DNA of 64,000 nucleotides from Artemisia argyi (Eukaryota > Streptophyta > Magnoliopsida > Asterales > Asteraceae). Of this stretch, positions 1 through 11,669 are shown in pieces. Every line of letters starts with the position of its first letter. Within the stretch, counting starts at the first letter, position 1. The notes under the pieces were generated by a model. The model was not told the DNA's origin. It made no database searches and was given only the letters and a program-made list of their open reading frames with translations. The position numbers were made by a program, and so were the translations under genes. The stretch covers positions 128,432,373 to 128,496,372 of the forward strand of contig CM060709.1 of the NCBI GenBank assembly GCA_030686995.1. Reading direction: 5' to 3'.

Positions 1-177
1 CAATTTTTTATTGTAATCATACTTGAAATTTTTTTAGAAAAAAAAAGTGAACAAAACACGTCTGAAATCTCTATATAACTTGCTTTGTGTTTCACAACTC
101 TTAAAACGCTAAAACCAGTAGACAGTTATTCCGGATGGAGGGTGTATACAACGGAAGATATTCATGCACCAACTTAC

Positions 178-3100
178 CAAATCCTTAAGGGAAGATACTG
201 CTAGCAAATCATCATCCTTAATATCGCGAGATATCCATACCAAAGCAGCATATTGTTTCTGCTTTTCTGCTTCCCCTTCACGCATTAAGCTCCATACTTG
301 ATTATCCAAAACCTTGAGATGTTTTACTCTAACCAGGTTACTTTCCAGACTATTAATCTTCTTTTCCATTTCCTTCACGGACACCTCAGAAGGGATATGA
401 CGTGCATTTTGTACCTCAATCAAAAATGGCCTACCTGAACCCAGCATCCTTACCTGAAATAAAAACATATTTTCATAATCAGAGTACCATTTATTAGACA
501 AAGTAAGTGTGTTGATAAGCTTAAAAAACGCTATATACATCAATGTCCTCTCTCCCAGCAGCATGAAACTTGTAGCCATCACCATTACAGATGGGAAGGA
601 TGTTGTCACCAATCAGTTCCTACAAAACCATCCATTTTTTTACAATTTTTAAAAAGATTAACATACAGTGAACTATGACCACTAAATGAAACTTAAAACA
701 GTGCGTACCTCAACAGACGCCTCTCCCTTTCTTTCGTCATCAATTATCCAACGGGTCTGACTCACGTTGCGTGAGAACTGCAATAGAAATAGGGTTAGTA
801 TATATATTAGTAAATTACGTATCATTAAACCAAGCCAATATCAACATTTATTGGAGATGCTGGATATGTATGGTAACAACTTATACGGGCAGTATGTGAA
901 GTAGACAAACTTTCCCTCAGAACAGAAGAAAGACTGTCATGCTTGAGTCATTCCAAACATCAGTTTAGGGGATCTGTGGACGATAGGCCTAATTATATAT
1001 ATACAGACATTAACTTATTTATTAATGTCTTCAGAATGCTATAATTTTATTTTTCATGGTTTCTAGAATCATACATTTCGTACATTTGTAGATTTCATTA
1101 AAATTAGTAAACTAAATATTGTTTGGTGTAAAGTGTAAACTGAAGGTTCTTGTACAACTATCCTACATAGGCATACACGGTTTATTTTGTGAGCTTATGA
1201 TATTTGAAGCTAGAATAAACCTACCTATGACATCAATTAGCACTATGACATCTGAAACATGGGATAACGGCCATTAAGATGTTAACTGCATTGAAAACAG
1301 GTTTCAATCACGAACTCCATCATTAATCGATCTTGATTAAAAGCTTTCCATTAATTCTAATGTTGCTTATTACCATTCACATAAATCCAATAGGTTCTAA
1401 ATTCATAAGATAGTTTTCATCCATATATCCATGAGGAGGCTATCCCTTTCTCAATACTTAATAGCTTAGTGGTCAAGGGTATAAACGACATAGATTTTAA
1501 TAGCTTAGTGGTCAAGGGTATAAATGACATAGATTTTACTGCTTGAAAATATGTCTGCCTGTTCAACCCCATGAGTTGTTAAATTATCATGTCTAGATGC
1601 CATAATATTCTTGAAAATTTAGAATTTACTATAAAGCCGATGCATGAAAAGACTTGATCCTAGAGTAAGGGCTACAACAACCAACATTAGCTTCTTTGAC
1701 ATTAAGAACCTGAATCAATAAGCTTGTGATTTCAGGGCTAACCAATACTAAAGTGCTATTTTTAAAAGTCAAGGATGTACAGGGGACAATTTGAACTGTT
1801 GACAACTTGACATCTGAATCAAACTTCCACTCATGAGGATGTCAGTATTAGGTATAAGATGGGTTTAATTTTGTTTTGTAGATGAGGCCATCAGCGTAAA
1901 CCTCACCATATTGCCAATATCTAAGTGACTCATCCTAGGGAAATTTACATGGTGTTAACTGATTGATATCAAGCTCAATATGTATGAGTTAAAAAACAGC
2001 GCTACATTTTAAAACAAGAGCTTCACATGTTCCCAATTGATAAGAAACATGTCCTTCACAGTAGAGTAGCCTATAATAAGATGAGTTCCCAGGACTCATA
2101 ACATAAAAATGCATATAATAGAGATTAGACAAGCATGATTGCCAATTTTAACATATGAAGGCAATCAATTATCTTCTCAGTCAGCAAACACACACAGGAG
2201 AGGTATTTCAGGAAACTGGTATTCAGTCTAACAAGTCAAAAGTTAAATTAGTCATTCAGGTCAAAATACCTTCAAATATCGACCACCAATGTAAATAGGC
2301 GCCCTGGAACAAACCAACGTCATGTGACAAGGTTGGCCAACCTATGAGGAAAGAGAATAACAGACAAATGGTCAAACACTCATAGTATCAATTCAAAATA
2401 CAGACTTATAAATTCAAAGGGCAACTTATCCTAATGCCTCAATAGACGTTACATTACCTTTCTCAGTAAAGAATTAGAGTCCGAAACATCACCACCTTGC
2501 ATTGTCCCATTAGTACATTTGACAAGTCCATTTCCTGCAATAACAATTTAAAGGAGTCCCAATTATGCACATAAAATATACTGAGATCCCTTGAAGCGGC
2601 CAGGTAATAAAGTTGTCAACTTCCTATGCACTTTAGAAAATGAAAACATAGACACAAGCATATGAAATCAAGGCATAATTTGTCCATGATCAAACTAAAT
2701 GGTTCGGCATTTATATTGTTCGGTGACCTGATGTTAGCAAGTAAACGTATTCTATAGATTCAAATACAGCCATAGAAAAAACTTTTTATCCTAAACAAAA
2801 GAACAAGTAAGCCCATACATGCCTGATTTTATCCTCTTGTTGCTTTGGTTTCTCCCCGTGCTTTTTTCAGCAGATGTAGCATCAACATGCTCATATGTTA
2901 AACGAATGCGAAAATCACTGACACTGGATTTAACACCCTGCAATAATCGAATTACATAAACAACAAGCTTTGTGAAAAATCCTACTGCATTTATAAAAGT
3001 TAATCTTTTAGAGGTTAGTCTCTGAATATAGTTGATGCAATTGCTAATAGATGTATACTGGTGTTATTTATATAATTAACAGTGAACTTGCAAACTCATA

Positions 3101-4539
3101 AGTTTGACCTAGCAAGTAGCAATGTAGCTCGTTTCGACAATGGGAGTAAATGTTTCTCCAAAATTAGCGGGCAGGTAAGTCAAATTACCAATAATTTTTC
3201 GAGGGGAAGTGTCATAGATAGTTTGAGGGCATCTTTTACTGAAATATGCTCAGAAGAGAACTTCTCTTGAAACCAAGCTTCGGAAGCATACTTGTTTTTC
3301 ATATATGACCTGAAGAAAGAAACAAGACGGAGTTAATAATGTTTCACCAATAGAGTTGCCAATAAAACATACACAGAAAAAGAGGAGAAAGTGAAAGATA
3401 TAAGAATTATACTATTTAGGAGTCTGTGACAACCTAGTTGAGTGACCTTATAATAGTTTTACATGTTCGTGCAGAACAACTTACATAATCAATTGTTCAT
3501 TTTCTGTGATAAGCGTTGGCAAAGAGACTTCAAGGGTAAAACCGGAAATTTCATGGCAATTTCCTTTCACACTTTCAACAACTGCTGTGGCAAAGTCCTC
3601 CGCATGATCCTTCTCCACCAACATATCTTTCTCGTCGTGATAATTGAACTGTAAGACACCTAAGCAAATTGAACAGATGTTTGACTTCCTTTTTGACTCT
3701 TGGGACGAGTTCAAACTTTTCACATCTTCGGTTTCTTCAGAACTCTTGGTTACTGATTCTTCCACATCTGCTGCTTTTTCGATGACGGAATACAGGTTTG
3801 TTGGGGAGACCATGGCATAAATACCCTCGTGAATGTTAAATAGCCGGAATATGCATCGAACACACACCTGCACCACAGGACAGAAGTTTAATAATGACAA
3901 AAGTAGCAATGCATAAAGGGGGTCAAAAGCAGCGGCATACTTGAATCTTCTATTGATTACCCTAACTTGATTTTGATATTTTGATGTCCATAACCAGGGC
4001 GGGTCCCGGGACACCCATGAATTTTTGCAGCGTAGTGTTAACTTTTGAAAAAAAAAAAAAAAAAACTCCAATTCATCCTAAATGCACCTCAAATGAATTT
4101 TTCTCTTATATTACGGATCAAAAAGATTGTGCATCTGGTCACTATTGGTTCTGGTTCGTCCCTGCAGTCATAACTTATAAGATGCTTACTGCAGTAATAA
4201 CTATGGCGATGTATCCACACCATGGTCTCTAAGATGTTTTTGAAGCTAAAATCAATCTACTTATCAACTTTATTCTTAAACTTCGCCCCAAACAATAGGA
4301 TAGATCTTATGAGAATTTCCAGCCTATCAGAGTTTTTGTTGACCGTAAATCATCTTCATTCAACGCAATTCTTTTTTCTTTAAGGCCATCTAGTAAAAGT
4401 ATTAAGCTTATATAGCCGGCTTACGGCTTATTTGGTTTTAGGCTTATGTTTCATAAGCTCACATTTTGAACTTTTCAGCTTATATAAATGGGCTAATGGC
4501 CTTCAAATGTATCATAGTCGTCATGATTTCCTTCTATAT

Positions 4540-4579
<40 letters not shown>

Positions 4580-5519
4580 TATTATTATTTTTTTTTGTGT
4601 AATAATAATAAATTTGATTTTTTGGGCATTTTTGTGTACTTTATGACCATTTTGCCCCTCCCGAGTTAATAAAATAAGGGGCAAAATGGGCCCAAAAAAT
4701 CAAGTTTATTACACACAATAGCAAAAAAAAATTGTTTGATACATGTAGAAGAAATAAGTGACAACTATGATACATTTTGGTGCCATTAGCCCTGTATAAA
4801 TAATTAAATATAGTATGTCATAATCTATATCTATACTAGATTATAATGCATTTGGGACTATTCTATAATTAGAAAGACTTAAAATTCAGACTTTTACTTG
4901 CTTATTATGGAAGGAATTCAAAATTAATTGGTTAGGGTTAGGAAACAAGTTGGTTAGGAAGCGATTGGTTGTTCAAACTAAAATTATTTGGCTTAACCAT
5001 CTCTACTTAAAAAGCATAAAAACAACTAAATGTGTAACCGAATAACGCAAAATATAGTCACAGGTACCCGCCGCCGCATTGCGCGGGTACCGTTCTAGTA
5101 AAAACTTATATAAGCGAATAAGCCACAAAAAGTAGGCGAATTTAAAATGCAGATAATAACTATGCAATTAAATAAAATCTCAAGTATTTAAGCCTAGTGC
5201 ATTATCGCGTTTCGATACAATCATACAACATAAACAAATACGAACGTGTTAAACATACTCAAAAACGCAACTTCCAAAGCATTTATTAATCTTAATAACT
5301 CAAACAAGATTGTTAAAAAGCATACTCTAACACACTAAATAAATTACTCTAGTAAATTGATAGAAAAATAGTAAGTAAGGAGACCTGGTGATGAATGAGG
5401 TCTTTGAGAGCATGAGGAGGGAGATCTTGCACTGCTAATTCCAGAAGCTTCATCTCACCACAGTCGGAGTTAACCACCGTTGGTGTTGTTGTTGTTGTGG
5501 TAACGGAATCGTCGGTCAT
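178..5519 (-). CDS. PUS10: tRNA pseudouridine synthase Pus10, nine exons, C-terminus off the left edge
   Basis: Pus10 converts uridine to pseudouridine in the tRNA T-arm (positions 54/55 in archaea and some eukaryotes). Exons, read right to left, are 5385-5519, 3485-3867, 3189-3309, 2823-2937, 2458-2534, 2270-2341, 709-777, 539-619 and 178-453. They join with consistent phases into 443 residues. The N-terminal zinc-type pairs are CVRC (about 47-50) and CSIC (about 110-113). Family blocks VKSSVSDFRIRLTY and PIYIGGRYLKFSRNVSQTRW follow. The signature GREDID|VRMLGSGRPF spans an exon junction, and the Asp of GRED (about 349) is the expected catalytic residue. The ATG at 5519 opens a Thr-rich leader before ELAVQDLPPHALKDL. 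The last visible exon ends at a GT donor (177-176), so at least one more exon lies outside. Intron 4 appears to use a GC donor. Intron 1 (1.5 kb) holds two transposons; another intron (778-2269) holds none that I recognise. No stop or frameshift is seen in any exon. Confidence 0.93.
1459..1537. repeat. About 40-bp tandem duplication in a PUS10 intron
   Basis: The unit beginning TAATAGCTTAGTGGTCAAGG occurs twice back to back, differing by one base (aaacgac versus aaatgac). It sits deep in the 1.49-kb intron 778-2269. The rest of that intron is unremarkable AT-rich sequence. Confidence 0.8.
4490..4792. mobile_element. Mutator-type MITE (303 bp) in PUS10 intron 1
   Basis: Terminal inverted repeats begin GGGCTAATGGC and end GCCATTAGCCC. 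They continue inward as TCAAATGTATCATAGT versus ACTATGATACATTTTG. Flanks are TATATAAAT (4481-4489) and TGTATAAAT (4793-4801), a 9-bp target duplication with one mismatch, typical of Mutator-superfamily insertions. The interior holds a long T tract (about 4547-4577) and its partial complement, so the element can fold on itself. No coding capacity. Confidence 0.8.
4830..5098 (+). mobile_element. Small non-autonomous Helitron (269 bp) in PUS10 intron 1
   Basis: It starts TCTATACTAG preceded by A (4829) and ends CTAG (5095-5098) followed by T (5099), as expected for a Helitron inserted between A and T. Just before the end is a GC-rich hairpin with a perfect 9-bp stem, GGTACCCGC (5063-5071) and GCGGGTACC (5083-5091). 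There are no terminal inverted repeats or target duplication, as in the family. No coding capacity. Confidence 0.8.
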
Positions 5520-5619
5520 TATAAAAGATTAGGATTTGTTAGTCGGGGTTTATGGTAAGCAAGCGGCGAGGTGGAGGAGGTTTATAATGCTCTTTCCGTA
5601 CTTGTTTCTGGTTGTTTGG

Positions 5620-5955
5620 GTTACTTTACTTTTATTGAAATTACATGTTTGGTCCCTGTGTTTTGGCCAAACTTCAGGTTTGGTCCTTATTCTTTCAAAA
5701 GTATGTTCATAGCCCTATTTAAAAGTTTAGATTTTGCATATTTGGTACCTAGACAAAGTTAATGACTAAAAACCCCTTTTGTCTTCTTCAGAAGAAGAAA
5801 AAGGTAATTTGATCATTACATATATCAATCGGGGACTAAATATGTAGTTTAAACTTTAAAATAAGGACTATTTATGCACTTTTGAAAAAAGAACAAAAAC
5901 TATATTTTGGCCAAACCACAAGGACCAAAAATGTAATTTACTCTAACACTTCACT
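5620..5955. repeat. Degraded foldback element, Mutator-like
   Basis: Inverted arms: the left reads AAATTACATGTTTGGTCCCT then TTTTGGCCAAAC, and the right reads TTTTGGCCAAACCACAAGG then GGACCAAAAATGTAATTTAC. The arms are about 60 bp with mismatches. I found no matching target duplication, so the superfamily is inferred from its likeness to the better-preserved elements in this window. It lies just upstream of the PUS10 start codon. Confidence 0.5.
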
Positions 5956-7850
5956 ATTTATTTATTTATTATTTTTTACTTCTTTTTTATTTTCTGTTTT
6001 TATTCGGTTAAAAGAGATAAAATGTGACCTGATAAATACCATGTAATTTAAACTTTAAATATGCATACACAAGAATCTTGTTTTACTTTTGTAAAATGAT
6101 GATAAGTTTATCATTCATCATTTAAATAATACTTTTATTAAAGTTATGTGATAATAATATTAAGTAACGGTAATATTAAAAAGTCGATCAAATTTTCTTA
6201 TTTACTTTATTTTTGAGATAAAAAAATATGAATTAATAATTTGAAATGAAGAGATTATAAGCTAATTACTTTTCCAGATATATCGTTTTGAATAATTTAT
6301 TTTATATGTATCATTATAAAGTAGTCTATGAATTAAGTTACAACCTCATTTGTGAATTGTAAGTTAAAAAAAATTCATTAGCTTTATCTCTCAATCACAT
6401 TGCAATGTAGGTTGCTTACTAAAAGAGTAATGATAGAGTCACAAACAAAACAAAAAATCCTTTAGCCATTGCTAATCATCTTGTCGTTGCTACTTGTCTC
6501 CATGTCATCGTTACCACCAACTCATTATCATCTTCTTAGACCATCCTTGGTGCAAGGCTTCACGTCATGCATTACTCAACTTCACATCATCTTTTATTTA
6601 TCTTCTTTCGACTTAGCCACTCAAACCCTCATAATGCCTTATCCTCCTCCCTTTACATATACCTTAGATTTTTATATAACGTATACATACAACACAATGT
6701 CTCACTTACACACAAAAGAAGTCAAATAACGCAAGTGGTGGCCACCACCCCAACTGAGTTGTTTCTTCGAGTGAAGAAGTGAGGTGTAATGAGCTCACAC
6801 ACGCGACATCGACACATCACGCTATCACACATATGTTACCTCTTAACTTAAAAAAAAAAAAGTAAAAATTAAAGTTTAACAACAAAATATCATGTTTAAA
6901 CTGCAATATGTTTTGTTTCATGCCCCATCTGAGTACTTGAGCAAAGTTTTTCACCCAATATTACAAACTTTCAAAAAAATTGTTTTGCGTAGTAATAAGC
7001 AAATTCGGTGACGCGTCATATAAAAAATTAAAATGGCACATGTCATGTTTGGGAGTATGACATATATCATAATTTATGCAAATATTTAAACACTTTTAAA
7101 AAGAGGATGATTGGCCCTCACGTTGCACCGGGCAGTTTTAAAGATACATTTTATGATTCTTAAAAATTGATTCACACGACTTACATATTTTTTTTTATTA
7201 AAACAAAACATTAAGTGTATTGTTTCGTGAATAATAAATCTAAACAAATAGAAAAGAAAAGACGAAAAAAAGTAAAGCACATAAGAATAGAACTCAAGAC
7301 ACATTAAACCAAAAGATGCAAAAGACATAAAAATAAATAAATAAATAACTTTTGAAAAATGAAAGATTAATATTTAAAGACCTTTTTTGCAGTTTTTTAG
7401 AGACTATTTTTACAAAGAAAATAAAACATATGGACTATTTTTGCCAATCATTAGCCCACATGGACTATTTTTGCAATGCTCGAGAACTATTTTTGCCAAT
7501 TTCTTTGGAAAATTACTGTTTGGTGAATTGTAATATTGTTAATAATTATAATTATAATTAGGTAATATATTAGCTACAATTCTTTGTAGCTAACTCCCAA
7601 CAATTTTGTGTTATAATTTGTGGGCTCTGAATCTTTTCTGCGGTCCCTGAGTTATTTTTGTGGTTCTAAATAATTTCTTGTGTAATTTTAAAGAATGATT
7701 GTAGCCTATTGGCTACAATAATTGTAGCCAATATATCCCCTTATCTTAACTACTTATAATGTAGATTTAGTCAAAGGGGAAAAGTGGAAAAATGAATTTT
7801 CAGTTCATCCCCATTTTGCCCTTCTATACTACAAGGGTGAGAGAAAATGA

Positions 7851-8068
7851 ATTGTGTAATTAATGCTCTTATTAAAACACCCCATAACTTAAAATTACAA
7901 TAATTTATTCATATGGTACAACCAATTAAAAACATCTATATCAAATCTTAACTACTTATAATTGTGTAATTAATGCTCTTATTAAAACACCCAATAACTT
8001 AAAATTACAATAATTTATTCATATGGTACAACTAATTAAAAGCATCTATATCAAATTAAAAACAATCA
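7851..8068. repeat. 110-bp tandem duplication
   Basis: A unit starting ATTGTGTAATTAATGCTCTT recurs at 7961 with a period of 110 bp and few differences. It includes ACAATAATTTATTCATATGG in both copies. Non-coding and AT-rich. Confidence 0.85.
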
Positions 8069-8536
8069 ATTAAAACACCCCTTACTAAAAAAAGTACAAT
8101 AAAATTTTCACAATATACAATTTAAACAAGCTACAACATAATATAAAATATAAAATAATTAAACACACTAATTAATGTTATTTTTAAAACACCCTAAAAT
8201 GAAAAGTATATGTTATTATACGCATTATACAAATTAATAAAACACACAAAACTTTATACAAGATAACAAGTTGATGTTGCATATAGTTTTGAAAACTGGA
8301 CCGGACCAACGGGTTCAACTGGGAAAAACATATAGTTTTGAAAACTGGACACGACGGGTTCAGTTATTAAAAGCATGACTCGATTTAAATCGACCCATTT
8401 TTCGACCGGAACGATTCAACCGGGTTTCAAAACATTATGTTGACATGAGTTTAAGTATCAAAGTCAATAAGTCAACAAAGTCAATAAGTCAATAAGTCAA
8501 CACATTTAATCCCTAAATCTCAAACTTTTATTAGAG

Positions 8537-8645
8537 GTGGCAAAACGGGCGGGCACGGGCACGGGCTAAAATGGCACGGGTTAAAACGGGCACGGGCTAA
8601 ACGGACAAATTATAAATCGGGCCAAACGGGCACGGGCTAAAACGA
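8537..8645. repeat. Degenerate minisatellite, CGGGCACGGGCTAAAA-type unit
   Basis: Several imperfect copies of a 15-20 bp unit containing GGGCACGGGCTAAA are interspersed with AAATTATAA spacers. This is much more GC-rich than its surroundings. Confidence 0.7.
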
Positions 8646-9937
8646 GCAAATTATAATTCAACTATTAAAAACATTCGGAATAGTCCTAAAAACCCCTTTA
8701 ATTCATCTTGTAAAAAAAGATCAAGCATCTAAGTCTTAACTATATTTAATTATTTTTTCTTAAAAAAAATAGAGTATTAAATGAATAAAAATGCAACTAA
8801 TTAAATATATCTATCAATTAATTAGAGTATTAAATAATTATGCATAAAATAGTTAATAAATGAGATAATTAAAATTAAAATAGTTGGAATGTTTTATAGT
8901 TACCAGTGACAAGTGAATTAGTCGGAAAAAAATGAGAGTAATTGCTTGAAAGTTGAATTGTGTGATTCGAAAGCCCATCTAATAATATCTGTTTTTATCT
9001 TTTGCCTGTAAGAGCCCATCAAATAAATGCAAGAGGGCAAAAAACGCCCCAAACTTTTAAAAAAGTGTCAAAAATTGCCCAAAAATTACAAACTGGGCAA
9101 GATTTGCCACCCCTAACTTTTATTATTTTTCATTTATAACCCATAAACTTTCTTTTATCACTAAACGATCTGTCGTTATAAAATCTCGTTGTTATGCACG
9201 GGTATTCGTCTAGTAATTATAATATTTGTAGCATTTAAACACTTTTTAAACAATTTTAATTCACATAGTAAGACATAAGCCACGAATATGCTATCAAGGT
9301 GATTGATTAAGCTCATCGAATCCAACGTGTCACTCCATTCGGCGACGCCGAAATGTCACTCCATTCGGCGACGCCGAAACTGCGCCACCATACTGTCGGT
9401 GCTCGCAGAGAGTAACTTCGCCGGAAACTCGGCGAGGTAAACGACCATATTTTCTATTTATTTATTTTTTTTGTATATTTTTTAATTGGGTATAGTGGGG
9501 CCCAAATAGTTATGTTGTAAGTGAAATGATATTTTGAGATGCGAGTATTGAAATGATGTGACACCCGATAGAACTCAAATGCTAAAATTTGTTAGCTATG
9601 ACACTCGACCCTCTAAACAAACAAATAATTTCAACATTTTGACAAATTTACAATTAAAACAAAAAAGTCCGTCACAATAGTTTAAACATCAACAAGTTAT
9701 CTTTTTTTTTTTTTTTTTTCCTCTATGATGTAGTATTTCTATCAAATTTATAACCTGAATAGTATAACAATTTTCAGAACATACATTTCTCATTCTCTTA
9801 TTAGAAATATTAACTTTTCTATGGGTAAGAATGCATGGAGGATAACTAACAAAAGACATAGAAGACAACAAATTCAGAAAAAAACATGTATATATTTTAA
9901 TAATTTCTTCAATTCTGATACAAGATTCCCAAACAAA

Positions 9938-11546
9938 TCAGCTCTTGTATTCATGATCATAAACTTTAGCCATGAGTTGGAGTGCATTCTTCTTATGTGT
10001 TACAGTACCAGGAGATTTTAAAGTATCAATTTCGTGTGCTCCCGCAGGTGATTCCCAATCAAACGAGTAAATAAGATTCGAAAGAGTCATTTCCATTGTT
10101 ACAGCCGCCATTGATATCCCGGGACAAATTCTACGTCCAGACCCAAATGGGATCAACTCAAAATCTGTCCCTTTATAATCAATACTACTGCACATGAACC
10201 TTTCTGGCTCGAACTCTTCAGGTCTTCCCCAGCAGTTTGGGTCTCGTCCTACTGCCCATGCGTTCACGTAGACTAAAGTCTTCTTGGGTATCTCATATCC
10301 ATTTATTACACACCGATCTATTGCTTCTCGTGGGATTAATAGTGGCGCAACTGGATACAATCTAAGTGTCTCTTTGATTACTGCTTTTAGATATTTGAGC
10401 TTATCAAGATCATCTTCATGCACTTTTCCTTTGTTCCCGATCACATTTCTCACTTCTTGTTGAAGTTTCTTTAAAGACTCCGGGTTCTTTATAAGCAACA
10501 CCATCGCCCACACCACAGTCGCAGCACTTGTGTCTGTTCCCCCTAATAGAATATTCTGGGTAACTCAAGATAATTAAGGTATATAATAAAATAGATCTAT
10601 AGACTGTATTCGGAATTATGGATTAGTGAAATGTAAGTCACTCACCATGAGCACAGCTTTAATGTGATCAAAAGTGAGATTTACTGAGGAATCTGGATCA
10701 TGCTTGAGTTTTAGCAAAATATCGACCATGTCTTCTTGCATTATGTTTGGTCTTTCTGGATTCAAATGTTCATCGATGACTTGTTGATAGAACTCATCCA
10801 TGTCTCACATTCTTTTCAAGCCTAGCAATGCTTCCATTGAGTTTATCAAGCCACCCCATGAACGGAAACTTGTCTTTAAAATAAAAGTGAACAAGCAAAG
10901 CCTGACACTCTAACAGATTCTTTTGAAATCGTATCACTTCTTTTTGTTCGTCAGCGTATGCAGCCGATCTCTTCCCAAAAGCCACTCTAGAGATGATATT
11001 AATTGTGAGAATCATCACGGTTTCACTCAAGTTCACTACTTGTTTAGTTAAACTTTGAGTCTTTATGGTATCAATCATGTTAAAAACTTCTTCTTCACGA
11101 ACCCCACGAAACGAGTTAACATGTTTCACTGAGAAGAGATTAAGGGTGCAAATCTTTCTCATTTGTCTCCAGTACTCGCTGTAGGGCGAAAAACCTATAT
11201 CTTTGTTATCGTATGAAATCTTCTGCAGGCCTGTTAACACAGGTCTTGTGCAGAAGTTCAAATCATTTGTTTTCATTACTTCTTTAGCCATTTCAGCAGA
11301 AGAAACTACGAGAGTCTGGACCATACCAAGGCGAATGGACATTAAAGGGCCATAACGTTTTGAAAGACGCCATAAGTGGTCAGAGAGGTCGGTCATATCT
11401 AGCTGAAGCAAGTTTCCTATTATAGGAAGTCCAGGTGGTCCGGGTGGTAATGGAAGAAGAGTTTTTGACAGAAAGCTTCTAAGTATCGAGACAATGAAAA
11501 GGAAGAAGAGGATGAGACCTGATAGTGTGACTATAAATGGAGCCAT
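9938..11546 (-). pseudogene. Cytochrome P450, CYP71-like, copy 1, with a 2-bp frameshift
   Basis: Heme-thiolate monooxygenase of the plant A-type (CYP71 clan), expected at the ER membrane with an NADPH-P450 reductase partner. The substrate cannot be read from sequence. Exon 1 is 10646-11546 and exon 2 is 9938-10555, with a GT-AG intron between. Present are an N-terminal membrane anchor, the proline hinge LPPGPPGLP, WRQMRKIC (helix C), GGTDTSA (helix I), KETLRLYP (ExxR), PERF, and heme loop FGSGRRICPG. Compared with copy 2 (27310-28922), two bases are missing near 10804-10808. The frame therefore runs into a TGA at 10794-10796, about 250 codons in. Otherwise the copies are nearly identical, so the break is recent or a sequencing error. 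The start is at the Met of MAPF. The upstream Met found in copy 2 is ATA here, which supports this start. Confidence 0.9.
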
Positions 11547-11590
11547 TGTTAGAAATGAGCCTATGCCATATTATCGTGATTTCTCTCTCT

Positions 11591-11596
11591 TATATA
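11591..11596 (-). promoter_or_regulatory. TATA box of P450 copy 1
   Basis: TATATA lies inside a GTACTATATAAGAGAGAG context (minus strand), about 45 bp upstream of the start codon. The same context is kept in copy 2 and in an orphan copy near 21247. Confidence 0.6.
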
Positions 11597-11669
11597 GTAC
11601 AGAATGTTCTAGGTTGATTCATTGTATACGACTAGTTGGATACAGTGCATATCGACGGCGATAAATATA

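Larger units (their letters stand above)
5520..9640. other. Intergenic AT-rich DNA, no supportable gene
   Basis: This lies between the PUS10 start and the 3' side of the first P450. I see no reading frame with recognisable protein character. It holds repeat debris: a worn foldback (5620-5955), a 110-bp tandem duplication (7851-8068), a short duplicated TTTTGAAAACTGGAC block (8285-8350), a CGGGCACGGGCTAAAA minisatellite (8537-8645) and a 24-bp direct repeat TCACTCCATTCGGCGACGCC (about 9331-9378). A CTAGT preceded by GCACGGGT near 9195-9214 resembles a Helitron 3' end, but the hairpin is too degraded to claim. Confidence 0.6.

Noticed and set aside
3082..3654. Plus-strand open frames over PUS10
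   Set aside because: They are antisense to real PUS10 exons with correct splice phases.
9181..9214. Helitron 3' end (GCACGGGTATTCGTCTAGT)
   Set aside because: The left half of the hairpin is not complementary and no start was found.
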